The notes below the pieces were generated by a model. It searched no databases. It had not been told where the DNA came from and saw only the letters and a list, made by a program, of their open reading frames with translations. From contig NZ_MUKU01000025.1 of the NCBI RefSeq assembly GCF_002081825.1, positions 1 to 64,000 on the forward strand: DNA of 64,000 nucleotides, given 5' to 3'. How positions within the stretch are numbered: position 1 is the stretch's first letter; each line of letters begins with the position of its first letter. Source of the DNA: Chromobacterium haemolyticum (GTDB lineage Bacteria > Pseudomonadota > Gammaproteobacteria > Burkholderiales > Chromobacteriaceae). This document shows, piece after piece, positions 46,258 through 55,791 of the stretch. A program made the position numbers and the translations under genes.

Positions 46258-47802
46258 TCACCCGGCCAGGACCGCACCGGCGGTGGCCGACGGATGACTG
46301 ACCAGGCCTTGCAACTCCTGACGCTTGAGCTTGCCGCTGGGCGTGGTGGCGATGTCTGCCACCAGCTCGATGCGGTCCGGCCGCAGCGCCTTGGGCCTCA
46401 GCTCGCTCTGGGCGCGTTTCATCAAATCCTCCACCAAGGCCGCGCCGGCGTAGCCGCTGGCGGTGGCGACCACGTAAGCGCGCAGCCGGGTCAGCCCTTC
46501 GGCGGTAAGCACCGGCAGCGCCGCCGCCTTCAGCACCCGCTTATCGTCCAGCAGGAAGGCTTCCAGCTCCTGTGGACTGACCCAGTAGCCGGCCACCTTG
46601 ATGCGTTCGCTGTCTCGCGAGACAAAACTCAGGCCCTCGTCGGTCCGCACGAACAAATCGCGGGTGGGGAAGCTTGCCGACGCCGCTTCGATGGTGCCGG
46701 CTTCGCCAGGCCGCAAATAGCCCAGCATCAGGCAGCCGCCGGACAGGTCCAAGGTGAAGGCATCGGACGGCTCGTCGGCGCCTCTGGCATGCGGCGTTTC
46801 CAGGTAACGGAAGCCTTCGACACAGCGCAGGCCGGCTCCGCCGTTTACGGTTTCGGACAGATAGGGCGCGAAGGTTTCGGTGGTGCCGATAGAGTCCAGC
46901 ATCCGCGAACCGGTCCAGGCCTCCCAGCGCTGGCGGATCGCCGACGGCAGGCGTTCGCCGGCGGAGAAGGACAGTCGCAACGCGCTGAAGTCGTAAGCAC
47001 GCTCCGCCCGCGCCATCAGCAGGTGGTACAGGGTCGGCACCGCCAGGAAAGCGGTAACGGATTCAGCCTCGATGGCGTCGAGAAAATCCCCGTGACGCCT
47101 CCACTCCGGCAGCAGCACCGCGCAGCCGCCGACGCTGAGTGGCGCATGCAGTCCCTGCAGGCCGAAGGAGAAGAAGGGCCCGGTGCTGGCCAGCACCCTG
47201 TCCTCGGCGCACAGTCCCCACATCGGCCGAGTCACGGTGCGCTCGAACTCCCAGAACGAGCGGTGGGCATGTGCGCACAATTTGGGCCGCCCAGTGGAAC
47301 CGGAGGTGGCGAGCACCAGCGCCGGGCTCAAGTCGAAGCAGGCTTCGATGTCCCCGACCGAGTGCGACGCTGACGGCGCGCTCTTGCGCGCCGTCAGCGT
47401 CGCCAGGTCGGTCATCGCCTCGGCACGTGGCTGACGCGCGGTGCGATCCGCCAGGATCAGGTCCGGGTCGTAACTTTGCCACAGCCCTTCGTAATGTTCG
47501 GCCGGAAGGTCCGGGTGCACCATGAAGGCAAGCCGCTGCGAACGCATGGCCGCCAGCCAGTAGATCACCGTTTCCAGAGTCGCCGACCCCACCAGCGCCA
47601 CGCGCTGGCCCTGGCGGCGGCCGGCGAGCAGGAAGTCCAACTCTCGCGCCGCCGTCAGGCTCAAAGCCTGCAATTGGCGATAACTGAGGACGCGGCGCCC
47701 TTCCGCGCCACGTTCGATCAGGGCGACGCAATCGCCGCGCCCGGCGCGCACATGACGGTCCACCATCAAGTCGACGCAACCGGGGCTGGAATCAATAGAC
47801 AT
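46258..47802 (-). CDS. AMP-dependent acid:CoA/carrier ligase, benzoate-CoA-ligase-like
   Basis: A 514-residue ANL-superfamily adenylating enzyme. The P-loop ATSGSTGRPKLCAHAHRSFW, GTTETF (A5), FPTRDLF (A7-like), RIKVAGYWVSPQELE (A8) and TPSGKLKRQEL (A10, catalytic lysine) are all present. The arrangement and HAHRSFWEF resemble benzoate- and hydroxybenzoate-CoA ligases, which fits activation of an aromatic acid made by the aldolase/DHQ-synthase pair. GAGG precedes the ATG. It ends one base from the luxR stop. Confidence 0.88.
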   Translation of the reverse strand: MSIDSSPGCVDLMVDRHVRAGRGDCVALIERGAEGRRVLSYRQLQALSLTAARELDFLLAGRRQGQRVALVGSATLETVIYWLAAMRSQRLAFMVHPDLPAEHYEGLWQSYDPDLILADRTARQPRAEAMTDLATLTARKSAPSASHSVGDIEACFDLSPALVLATSGSTGRPKLCAHAHRSFWEFERTVTRPMWGLCAEDRVLASTGPFFSFGLQGLHAPLSVGGCAVLLPEWRRHGDFLDAIEAESVTAFLAVPTLYHLLMARAERAYDFSALRLSFSAGERLPSAIRQRWEAWTGSRMLDSIGTTETFAPYLSETVNGGAGLRCVEGFRYLETPHARGADEPSDAFTLDLSGGCLMLGYLRPGEAGTIEAASASFPTRDLFVRTDEGLSFVSRDSERIKVAGYWVSPQELEAFLLDDKRVLKAAALPVLTAEGLTRLRAYVVATASGYAGAALVEDLMKRAQSELRPKALRPDRIELVADIATTPSGKLKRQELQGLVSHPSATAGAVLAG

Positions 47803-47853
47803 GTCTTGAACCTCGCAAATTTGAAAATGCCGGCCGCCGTTGGCCGCGCGCGC

Positions 47854-48666
47854 TCAGCTTTCTAGCGCCTCGACTTCCGGCTGCGCCAGGCGGCGGTAGT
47901 CCAGCGCCGGCACGCCGCAGCGGAACAAGTCGCGTAGCCGGGTCATCGTCGACAGCGGATTGGGGCGCTGGAACACATTACGGCCAACGCAGATGCCGCT
48001 GGTGCCGTGGCGAACTACCGCCGAGGCCAGCTCCAGCAAGGCCAGTTCATCGGCCAGCGCGCCACCGGCGAACAACACCGGGGTATGCTCTTGAATGCCA
48101 TCCACCAATTCCGGGATAGCGTTCAGGTCTTCCGGCGCCGCCACTTTCAGCGCGTCCACACCTAACTCCACTGCCGCCCGCATGAAATGGCGCAAATGGT
48201 TGAGGGTCTTACCCGCCAGTGGCCCCTTGTCGTAGACCATATTCAGCACCGGCAGGCCGTAGGCGTGGGCCTGGTCCACCACCTGGCCGATCAATTGCAG
48301 GTTGTAGCCAGCGGTGTCGGCACAGAAATTGGTTTGGATCGACACCGCGTCCGCACCCAGGCGCACCGCGGCTTCCACGCTGGTGACCATCTGCTTGAGG
48401 TCCGGGGTGGCACCGATATTGAGCGAGCCGTTAAGGTGGATCATCAGGCCGCAGCCGGGCGCACCACCCAACCGCTGAGCGAAGCCCTTGTGGGCGACGA
48501 TGCCCGTCACCATCTCCGGGTCCAGCCAGCGCAGCACCTCCTCCACCCGATTCAAGCCATCCAACGGACCCATGGTCAGGCCATGATCGATGGGAACGAT
48601 CAGGGCCTTGCCGGATTGCCGGTCTACAAAGCGGGACCAGCGACGTTTACGTGCCATTTCAGTCAT
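47854..48666 (-). CDS. Class I aldolase, ADH synthase/GriI-like
   Basis: A 270-residue (beta/alpha)8 aldolase of the DhnA/archaeal FBP-aldolase family. It begins GKALIVPIDHGLTMGPLDGL. The Schiff-base lysine lies in GVDALKVAAPEDL, and the phosphate site includes FAGGALADE and GICVGRNVFQ. Relatives are 2-amino-3,7-dideoxy-D-threo-hept-6-ulosonate synthase (archaea) and GriI (Streptomyces), which condense aspartate semialdehyde with a C6 ketose phosphate or DHAP. Its product would be cyclised by the DHQ synthase II encoded at 58367-59698. AAGGAGG precedes the ATG. Confidence 0.85.
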   Translation of the reverse strand: MTEMARKRRWSRFVDRQSGKALIVPIDHGLTMGPLDGLNRVEEVLRWLDPEMVTGIVAHKGFAQRLGGAPGCGLMIHLNGSLNIGATPDLKQMVTSVEAAVRLGADAVSIQTNFCADTAGYNLQLIGQVVDQAHAYGLPVLNMVYDKGPLAGKTLNHLRHFMRAAVELGVDALKVAAPEDLNAIPELVDGIQEHTPVLFAGGALADELALLELASAVVRHGTSGICVGRNVFQRPNPLSTMTRLRDLFRCGVPALDYRRLAQPEVEALES

Positions 48667-48703
48667 TCAAGCCTCCTTGTTGCTGTGTGTGTCCAACGGG
48701 GGA

Positions 48704-50023
48704 TCAGCCTTCGCTCAGCACCGAACGGATCGGCCGGCGCAGGATCTTGCGGGTGGGAATCGCGCTGGCCAGCGCGGCCAGGATGACCACGCCCGCTAGG
48801 GTCAGGGCGTAAACCGGCACTACCCAGGCCACTTCCACCGGCACCGCGTTGCTGGAGCCGGGCGGAGTCCACATGATCTTGGCCGCGCGCACCGCCCAGG
48901 TGACGCCCAGTGCGCAGGCGATGCCGGCCAGCGCCGCGGCCGCGGCCAGGCAGCTGTTCTCCAGGGCGGTGAGCGTCATCACGAAGCGGCGGGTGAAGCC
49001 CAGGCTGCGCAGGGTGGCGAATTCGCGCGCGCGTTGGGCGAAGTTCATGTAACTGGCGTTGAGCAGGCTGGTGAAGCCGACGATGCCGGCGACGATGGCG
49101 ATGAAGTTGAGGAAACCACCCAGCACCGCCTTGACCTGCTGATAGAAAGCCGCGCGGTCGGACCAGCGGAAAACGGTGACGTCGAGACCAGCGGCCTTGA
49201 GCTTGGCAGACAACCGTTCGCGCGCGGCGTCCAGATCCGCACCGTCTGCCAGCAGCACGTGGTACTCGCTGATTTCGCGGGTATTGAGCAGAGCCTGGGT
49301 TTCGGCCATCGGCATCACCACTAGGCGGTCGTTGATTTCCTTGATGCCCCAATCCATGATGCCGGTCGGCAACGCCTGGGTAGCGTTGATGCGTGCGGTG
49401 CCGCGAGTGGACACCGTCAGTTCCAGCGGCCCGGGCGGGCAACGCATCGGCCGCGAGGCCGGGGTCTGGCCCGGCTGCGCCGGGGCGAAGCCGACCTTGG
49501 GCACCTCGCAACCCAGAATCGCGGCCAGCCCCTGGCCCAACACCAGCGGATGGGCGCGGGTTTCCTGCCACAGCGGCGTGCCCGCCACCACGTCATACTC
49601 ATAGGCCGGGCCCTTGATGCGGCGCACTTCCTGCACATCCTGACCGATGCCGGCGAAGATGGTACTGACGCGGGCATTGGACACTATGCCGGAAACGCGC
49701 AGGATACGGGCACGGGCGGCCACCTCCGGATCGGCGGCCAACACTTTGTCGATGCCGGCTTGCATCGCGGCGCCGATCGGGTTCTGGCCGGCGCCTTCCA
49801 CTTCGCGCGCCAGCTGCGAGGCCGGCCGCTCAATCACCAGGTGGCCGCGCGCGCCCCAGCGCATGAAGGCGTTCTGGATCAGTTCCACATTGGACTGCAT
49901 ATAGCCGGCCAACAGGCACAGCGCCAGGATGGACACCGCCATCACCACCAGGGTGCCGACGGATTTACGGCCCTGCCGCCGCACATTGCGCAGCGACATG
50001 CTCAATAACAATTTGGCGTTCAT
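48704..50023 (-). CDS. ABC transporter permease, FtsX/MacB type
   Basis: A 439-residue permease. The first helix lies in SVGTLVVMAVSILALCLLAG, then a large periplasmic domain, then three helices toward the C-terminus (FLNFIAIVAGIVGFTSLLNA, LAAAAALAGIACALGVTWAV and VPVYALTLAGVVILAALASA). NFAQRAREFATLRSLGFTRR is the cytoplasmic coupling motif of FtsX permeases. It pairs with the second permease and the ATPase to form a LolCDE/MacB-like exporter. AGAGAGG precedes the ATG. Confidence 0.88.
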   Translation of the reverse strand: MNAKLLLSMSLRNVRRQGRKSVGTLVVMAVSILALCLLAGYMQSNVELIQNAFMRWGARGHLVIERPASQLAREVEGAGQNPIGAAMQAGIDKVLAADPEVAARARILRVSGIVSNARVSTIFAGIGQDVQEVRRIKGPAYEYDVVAGTPLWQETRAHPLVLGQGLAAILGCEVPKVGFAPAQPGQTPASRPMRCPPGPLELTVSTRGTARINATQALPTGIMDWGIKEINDRLVVMPMAETQALLNTREISEYHVLLADGADLDAARERLSAKLKAAGLDVTVFRWSDRAAFYQQVKAVLGGFLNFIAIVAGIVGFTSLLNASYMNFAQRAREFATLRSLGFTRRFVMTLTALENSCLAAAAALAGIACALGVTWAVRAAKIMWTPPGSSNAVPVEVAWVVPVYALTLAGVVILAALASAIPTRKILRRPIRSVLSEG

Positions 50024-50036
50024 CTCGCAGCCTCTC

Positions 50037-52031
50037 TCACATGGTCATCAGCGTATCCAGCGCGAACAGGCTGTCCGGCGGATTGCTGGGCGCCACCTGG
50101 CCGTATTGCAGGCGGCTGTAGCGGTCCGGGAAGTTGGCGTTGACGATCTTCATGCTGGACACGAAGGGCTGCTCGCGGCCGTTGACCTTGACCTTGTTGC
50201 CGTACTCGAAGGAAGCGCTCTTGAACACCACGCCGCCGGCGGTCAGAAAATCCGCCTTCACGCCAATCAGACTGCGCTTGTCCAGGTAGTAGACGATGCT
50301 CTCGTAGGTGGCGCCCGGCGTGGCGGCGACGAGCTTGAGCTTGTGGCAGTCCACGCCGTTGACCTGGGCGCTGCCGACATAGGCCGGGGTGTAGTCGCGG
50401 GCGTACTGGGTGGCGGCGATATCACCGTTGGCGGCCTCTCCCACCAGCCGCTGCTGCGGGCTGATGCTGACGGGCTTGCGCAGGCCGGGCTTGGCGTACC
50501 ACATCGCCCGCGAGGCGATCAGGATCTTCTCGCCCTGGTAGCGCTTCGGCTCCACCGTGCGCGCCAGCGCCTTGCCATCGCGCACTGCGATGTCGTAGGT
50601 GGTGGTAGTGGCGCCGGCCGGGTCTTCGGTGTGAATGCTCAGCGACCACTTGTAGGCGCCCCAGCCGCCACGAGCGAGGTCGGCCTTACGCAGCCAGTCG
50701 CGCATGGTCGCTTCGTTGGGCGCGTCTTCGGCGTGGGCCAGACTGACGGTGAGCAAGGTGGCCAGCATCAGGCAGGAGGTAGTGGCGAGCAGCCGAGTCA
50801 GCGGCACCGATTTGCCCTTGGCCCGCACTTCGCCGCCAATGCGCTTGCGCGCGGTGACTGCCGCGCCCAGCGCGATGCCCAGCGCCGCCACGGCGCTTGC
50901 GGCGAGCGCCCAGCCCAGCGGCAGATCCAACGCCAGCTTCACCGGCTCGGCAATACGCGGCAATTGGGTTTGCAGATTGGCGGAAAAGATTCCGTAAATG
51001 GTCATATAGGCGAGTCCCAGGGCCGCGCAGGCGGCTATCAGTGTGGTCAGCACGCTTTCCCTCACGAACAGGCCGGCTATCTTGCCGCGGCTGAAGCCCA
51101 TGGCTCGCAGCATGCCAATTTCGCGAGTGCGGTCAGCCACGTTCATGGCCACCGTGTGCTGGATGGTGGTAAGGGCGATCACGAACACCACGGTGCCGGT
51201 GAAGGCGAACACCATGTTGAAGAAGCCCATGAAACTGACGTAAAGCTGGCCGATCTGCGGGTGATTCCAGGTGGTCACCTCGTAGCGGCCCGGCGCCAGA
51301 CTCTCCAGCCGCGCCGCCAGCGCGTCGCGGTAGCCGGCGGTATTGCCGCGGTCGTCCAGCTGCACCACCACGCGCGACACCGCGTCGGTGTCGTACAGCG
51401 ATTGCAACAGGCCCAGCGGCGCTTTCAGACCCTTGTCCTCGATCGCCTCGATGCCGGTGGAGAACTCGCCACTCAACGGCGCCTCCACCGCGTTGAGGCG
51501 GTTGGAATAAGAGGCGCCGAACAGCTGCAAATCGCCGCCCTTGGCCGGCGCGCCCAGCAAGTCCTGCAACTGGCGGGTCAGCAACAGGCCATCGCGGCCC
51601 AGCGCCGATGGCGGCGCGACCAGCGGGCTTTCCGCCTGCAACGCGGCCTCGAAGGCCGGATCGATGCCGCGGCCAAGGAAAACCGCGTTCTCGCCGCCGG
51701 CGTTGACCATGCCGACGCCGACCAATTGGTCGGACACGCGGCGGAAGTGCGCCAGTTCCTGCGCCTGCTTATGCAGCATCCGCTGCTCGGCGCGGTCCAG
51801 CGAATACTGTGCCGGCGTCGCGGCCAGTTGCTCCGGTCCGTCCTTGCGGTAGATCTGCACATGCGCGTTAGCTTCGCGATAAATGACCACGGAGGCCAGC
51901 GAGCCTTCGACAAAGCGGATGTAGCCGAGAAACAGCAGCACAGCCAGCAGGCCGACGCCCACCGCCACCACCGTGGCCAGCGTACGGCGCCGGTCGCGGT
52001 ACAAATTACGAAATGCCATTCCCCACATCAC
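50037..52031 (-). CDS. ABC permease (FtsX type) fused to a LolA-like lipoprotein-carrier domain
   Basis: A 664-residue fusion. Residues about 1-410 are an FtsX permease (helices in TLATVVAVGVGLLAVLLFLG, FFNMVFAFTGTVVFVIALTT and later; coupling motif DRTREIGMLRAMGFSRGKI). A linker with a further hydrophobic segment (LLATTSCLMLATLLTVSLA, which looks like a signal peptide) leads into a domain of about 215 residues like the outer-membrane lipoprotein-sorting proteins of COG2834. That domain includes MRDWLRKADLARGG, YQGEKILIASRAMWY and YYLDKRSLIGVKADF. The fusion suggests the permease hands a hydrophobic cargo directly to a periplasmic carrier. It overlaps the ATPase gene by four bases. Confidence 0.85.
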   Translation of the reverse strand: MMWGMAFRNLYRDRRRTLATVVAVGVGLLAVLLFLGYIRFVEGSLASVVIYREANAHVQIYRKDGPEQLAATPAQYSLDRAEQRMLHKQAQELAHFRRVSDQLVGVGMVNAGGENAVFLGRGIDPAFEAALQAESPLVAPPSALGRDGLLLTRQLQDLLGAPAKGGDLQLFGASYSNRLNAVEAPLSGEFSTGIEAIEDKGLKAPLGLLQSLYDTDAVSRVVVQLDDRGNTAGYRDALAARLESLAPGRYEVTTWNHPQIGQLYVSFMGFFNMVFAFTGTVVFVIALTTIQHTVAMNVADRTREIGMLRAMGFSRGKIAGLFVRESVLTTLIAACAALGLAYMTIYGIFSANLQTQLPRIAEPVKLALDLPLGWALAASAVAALGIALGAAVTARKRIGGEVRAKGKSVPLTRLLATTSCLMLATLLTVSLAHAEDAPNEATMRDWLRKADLARGGWGAYKWSLSIHTEDPAGATTTTYDIAVRDGKALARTVEPKRYQGEKILIASRAMWYAKPGLRKPVSISPQQRLVGEAANGDIAATQYARDYTPAYVGSAQVNGVDCHKLKLVAATPGATYESIVYYLDKRSLIGVKADFLTAGGVVFKSASFEYGNKVKVNGREQPFVSSMKIVNANFPDRYSRLQYGQVAPSNPPDSLFALDTLMTM

Positions 52032-52768
52032 ATCACCTCGTAACGGTCGGTTTGTGGAACAAGGCCGTCGCGCGACGCGGCCACTTGCGGCTCGCGGGTG
52101 ACGGACAGCTTGCCGTCGCGCAGCTCCACGATGCGGCGGACGTGCTGCAGCAGCCGGTCGTCATGGGTGGAGAACACGAAGGTCACACCCTGCTCGGCGT
52201 TCAACTGCTTCATCAGTTCCACCAGCGCGATGGCGTTGACGGTGTCCAGGCTGGCGGTGGGTTCGTCCGCCAGGATCAGCTGCGGACGCGTCACCAGCGC
52301 GCGCGCCACCGCCACCCGCTGGCGCTGACCGCCGGAGAGCTGGTCCGGGCGGAAGCCGGCAAAGCGCTCCAGGCCCACGGCGCGCAGCGCCTCGGCGACG
52401 CGCTGGCGCATTTCCTGCCGCGACAACGCATGCAGATGCAGCGGCAGGGCCACGTTCTCCTCCGCGGTCAGCACCGGGATCAGATTGAAGTTCTGGAAAA
52501 TCATGCCGAAGGTGCGGCTGCGCAACTGGTCCAGTGCCGGCTCGCTCAGGGCGTTGACCGCCTTGCCCATCACCCTCACCTCCCCGTCCGAGGGCGAGTC
52601 CAGGCAGCCGATCAGATTGAGCATGGTGGTCTTGCCGCTGCCGCTGGGGCCGGTGATGGCGACAAAATCGCCAGGCTGGACGTGGAAGTCGACGCCATCG
52701 AGCGCCACCACCTCGACATCGCCAAGCTGGTAGCGCTTGGTGACCGATGCAAATTCAACTAGGTACAC
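52028..52768 (-). CDS. ABC transporter ATPase, LolD/MacB type
   Basis: A 246-residue nucleotide-binding protein. Walker A ITGPSGSGKTTMLNLIG, Q-loop MIFQNFNLIPVLT, signature LSGGQRQRVAVARAL, Walker B LILADEPTASLD and the H-loop STHDDRLL are all intact. This group powers lipoprotein or small-molecule extraction from the inner membrane, not classical transport. It serves the two permeases encoded immediately downstream, with which it overlaps. Confidence 0.94.
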   Translation of the reverse strand: MYLVEFASVTKRYQLGDVEVVALDGVDFHVQPGDFVAITGPSGSGKTTMLNLIGCLDSPSDGEVRVMGKAVNALSEPALDQLRSRTFGMIFQNFNLIPVLTAEENVALPLHLHALSRQEMRQRVAEALRAVGLERFAGFRPDQLSGGQRQRVAVARALVTRPQLILADEPTASLDTVNAIALVELMKQLNAEQGVTFVFSTHDDRLLQHVRRIVELRDGKLSVTREPQVAASRDGLVPQTDRYEVM

Positions 52769-52798
52769 GGCAATCCTCCGATAAGGTCTTGATCAGGT

Positions 52799-54043
52799 TT
52801 AGAAATGGATTTCCAGCGCCAGGTAGGCGTTGTGCGGCAACGCCCTGGTCTGCTTCAAATCGTCCGTCACGCGGCTGCGCGACACACCGAGGTAAACGGT
52901 GGCAGCGTCACCGGGGCTGAAGGACAGTTCGACGAAGGCATCGGAACTGGGCCGGTCCAGCCCCTGTTGCCAACGCGCGGTCAGCCCCCAGCGTCGATCG
53001 CCGAACAGCTTGGGCCAGGTGGTTTGCAGCAGTGCGTAACGCTGCTGCGCGAACGGGTGCAGCGGCCGGTTATGCGAGGGCTTGCTGCCGCTGGACGGCG
53101 CGGCGGCGCGCAGCGGATTGGCCCACTCCTCCGGCGTCATCGCGTAGCCGTTGTATATCAGCTCCAGGCCGATCTCGGCGCCGGAGGCCAGGCCGTAGCG
53201 CAGTCCCAGCGTGCCGTCCCAGCGCCAGCGCTCGTCGTCCTGGGCCAGCCACGGCCCGGCCATGTCGCGGCGCGCGTAACCGCGCGAGGCGGCGAACTCA
53301 CCGCTCAGAGTCCAGGCGTCGTCCAGACCGTATTGCGCATAGCCGCCGAAATACGGCTGGAAGCCGCCACCGCCAGCGAGCACCGCGCCCGCGGTGGCCG
53401 CCGGCTGATCAGTCCAGTTCCATTCGCCACGCACCAGCATGAACAGGCCGTCGCTGGCGCGAACACCCGGCACCGGGTCCAGATTGGGATTGGCCGCCAG
53501 CAGGTTAAGCCGGCCGCGCTCGGATAAGGGCAAACTGGCGAAAGCCATCGGCTTGCCGGCGATTTCACGCCGCGGCGTCACCGCGCCGTTGTCCGGAAAC
53601 AGCCGATTGGTGGGGCTGTACAGCATCGACGGACCCCAACCCATCAGCCGCTTGCCAACGCCGACCTCGCCGCGGCCGACCGGCACGATGGCGTAGCCCT
53701 CCATCAGCGGTTCAGGCTGCTGCGACGGCAACGCATCCGGCTTGGCCTCCTCTCCCAGCCAGAAACGCGGCTTCAACACCACGCGGCTGCCGTCGCAGGC
53801 GCCACCCTCGCATTTCAGGCGCAGATCCAGCCTCAGCTCAGCGCCGCTGCGCCGGCTGATGCCGCCACCCAGCGCCGGATACAGCCGGCCGCTCTCGTGG
53901 ATCAACTGCAACAGCGCGCCATGCTCGAGCCGCAGGCCACCGACCACCTCGGCGGCGTCGTCGGCCTGGCTCGCGCCGGCGCTCAACGTCAGCAGCGCGC
54001 CGCTCAGGACGGCCGCAATTCGGTAACGGGAACGGCTGCGCAT
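52799..54043 (-). CDS. Outer-membrane beta-barrel-like protein
   Basis: A 414-residue precursor. I chose the ATG at 54043 (MRSRSRYRIAAVLSGALLTL), which gives a clear signal peptide ending GASQA; its start overlaps the end of the ligase gene by 40 bases. The mature part has many amphipathic strands with aromatic ends (LRYGLASGAEIGLELIYNGY, RYALLQTTWPKLFGDRRWGL) and ends in the outer-membrane-type LALEIHF. VGVGKRLMGWGPSMLYSPTN is a distinctive stretch. I do not recognise the family. With the adjacent ABC system it would complete a path to the outer membrane. Confidence 0.7.
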   Translation of the reverse strand: MRSRSRYRIAAVLSGALLTLSAGASQADDAAEVVGGLRLEHGALLQLIHESGRLYPALGGGISRRSGAELRLDLRLKCEGGACDGSRVVLKPRFWLGEEAKPDALPSQQPEPLMEGYAIVPVGRGEVGVGKRLMGWGPSMLYSPTNRLFPDNGAVTPRREIAGKPMAFASLPLSERGRLNLLAANPNLDPVPGVRASDGLFMLVRGEWNWTDQPAATAGAVLAGGGGFQPYFGGYAQYGLDDAWTLSGEFAASRGYARRDMAGPWLAQDDERWRWDGTLGLRYGLASGAEIGLELIYNGYAMTPEEWANPLRAAAPSSGSKPSHNRPLHPFAQQRYALLQTTWPKLFGDRRWGLTARWQQGLDRPSSDAFVELSFSPGDAATVYLGVSRSRVTDDLKQTRALPHNAYLALEIHF

Positions 54044-55773
54044 GCAAGACTCGCGGTGGCGGTGGCGGAAGCCTGCAATTGCGCGTTGTAGCGCTCGCGC
54101 AGACGGCGTTTCAGGGTTTTGCCGGTGGCGCCGATGGGGAAGTCCTCCCAGGGCAGGATCCACAGATGGGCCAGTTGCTGCCCCGGCTCCAGCTGGCGGT
54201 TCAGTTCCCACAGCAGGACGTCCGCCGCCACCGGCGCGGCGCCCTCACACAGGGCCACCACCGCCGCCGGCCGCTCCGGCGCGCCCGACTCCGGCCGCAC
54301 GCCGAATACCGAAACGTCCAGCACCCCGTCGCGCTTGAGCAGCACTTCTTCCAGCGGTAGGGTGTACACCGCCCCGCCCGAGCTGTGGATCACATCCACC
54401 TCGCGGTCCAGATGGACCATTTCGCCGTCGGCGGCCTCGCGCACCACGTCGCCGGTGAACCACCAGCCATCGCGGGAAGCCGCGTACAGCACGTCATGCG
54501 CGTTCCAGTAACCGCCGAACATGCTCTTGCCCTTGATCATCAGCAGGCCGGGGCGACCCTTGACCACCGGGCGGCCCTGGCTGTCCGCTACCTTGATCAG
54601 CGGTCCAAGCGGGGTCTTGCGGCCAACGCGGCGGTCGAAGCGCCGGGTCCACGGCGTGGCGATGCGCAGCAAGGCGGCAATACCCACCTCGCTGGAGCCC
54701 AGGCCATCGATGAACAGCGAGCCGCTGACCGGCAGGCCCAGCCGCCGGAAGAAGGAGCCCTTGGGCAGGAAGGCGCGCTGCTGCACTTCGTGGCTGGCGT
54801 CGGCGGTGGTGCCCCAAACCCGCACGCTGTCCAGCGGCCGCGCCGCAGCGCCGGCCGCCAGCAACCGGGTATAGGTGATGGGGAAGCCGAAGAACACCGT
54901 CGGCCGGCGCTGTTCCAGCTGGCTCAACAGGCTCGGCGCGCTCAAATCGCCGTTGATGATGCAGCGCACCCCCATCAGCAGCGAGCCGTGCAGGTAGAGC
55001 TGAGACACTTGATGATTGAGCGGCAGCGCGAAGCTGGCCAGATCGCGCGGCGACACCAGGTTGAACAGCACGATAGAGCGCAGCGATTGGGCCACGCCCT
55101 CGCTCTTGAGAATCACCCCCTTGGGCACGCCAGTGGTGCCGGAGGTGTGGACAATGTAGAGCGGATCGGCCGGGCCGCGCTCCAGCAGCGGCGCCGCGCA
55201 CAGGTCCTGGCGCAGCAGCGCCGTCAGTCCATGGGTGCGCTCGCCGGCCAGCAAGGCCGGGCTGTCCGCCAGCACCGTCTGGCGCAGGCAGTCCGGCGCG
55301 AACGGCCGCAACCGCGCCCAGCTGACGCCATCGCTCAGCAGCAGGCTGGCGCTGACGCGCTCGAAATAGCGGCCAGCGACGTCCGGCGCCACATTAGCGT
55401 TCATTGGCACCGCAATCGCACCCAAGCGGATGGCGGCGGCGGAGAACAGAAAGTAATCGAAATCGTTGGCCTTGTAGATGGCCACCCGATCACCCGGCGC
55501 CACGCCCAGGCTATGCCAGCAGGCGGCCAGCGCGTTGACGACCTCCAACAGCTGGCCTGCGTTCCAGACACGGCGCTCATGCCAGCTCAGCGGCTGAGCC
55601 AGTTCGATCAGCTCGCGCGCGCCGTGGCGGCGCGTGGCGGCCTCCAGCACGGTGTCGATGCGATCGTCCCAGCGCGCCAGCAGTGCCAGCCGGCCCGGAA
55701 AGCCCAGGTGGATAAAGGCGAAGATCAAATAGCCGAGCGCGGTGAGCGCGAGGGCGGCGAATAAATAGCTCAT
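54004..55773 (-). CDS. Membrane-anchored AMP-dependent acyl-CoA synthetase
   Basis: A 589-residue ANL enzyme. It starts with a membrane helix (MSYLFAALALTALGYLIFAF). The adenylation core follows: YIVHTSGTTGVPKGVILKSE (P-loop), FGFPITYTRLLAAG, GLGSSEVGIA, GWWFTGDVV, VDVIHSSGGAVYTLPLEEVL and GATGKTLKRRL (catalytic lysine). The membrane anchor and hydrophobic surroundings suggest a long-chain fatty acid substrate, unlike the soluble benzoate-type ligase of the same cluster. It probably supplies acyl-CoA to the neighbouring acyltransferase. Confidence 0.9.
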   Translation of the reverse strand: MSYLFAALALTALGYLIFAFIHLGFPGRLALLARWDDRIDTVLEAATRRHGARELIELAQPLSWHERRVWNAGQLLEVVNALAACWHSLGVAPGDRVAIYKANDFDYFLFSAAAIRLGAIAVPMNANVAPDVAGRYFERVSASLLLSDGVSWARLRPFAPDCLRQTVLADSPALLAGERTHGLTALLRQDLCAAPLLERGPADPLYIVHTSGTTGVPKGVILKSEGVAQSLRSIVLFNLVSPRDLASFALPLNHQVSQLYLHGSLLMGVRCIINGDLSAPSLLSQLEQRRPTVFFGFPITYTRLLAAGAAARPLDSVRVWGTTADASHEVQQRAFLPKGSFFRRLGLPVSGSLFIDGLGSSEVGIAALLRIATPWTRRFDRRVGRKTPLGPLIKVADSQGRPVVKGRPGLLMIKGKSMFGGYWNAHDVLYAASRDGWWFTGDVVREAADGEMVHLDREVDVIHSSGGAVYTLPLEEVLLKRDGVLDVSVFGVRPESGAPERPAAVVALCEGAAPVAADVLLWELNRQLEPGQQLAHLWILPWEDFPIGATGKTLKRRLRERYNAQLQASATATASLACAAVPVTELRPS

Positions 55774-55791
55774 GGCGGCGTCCGTCCTGGG

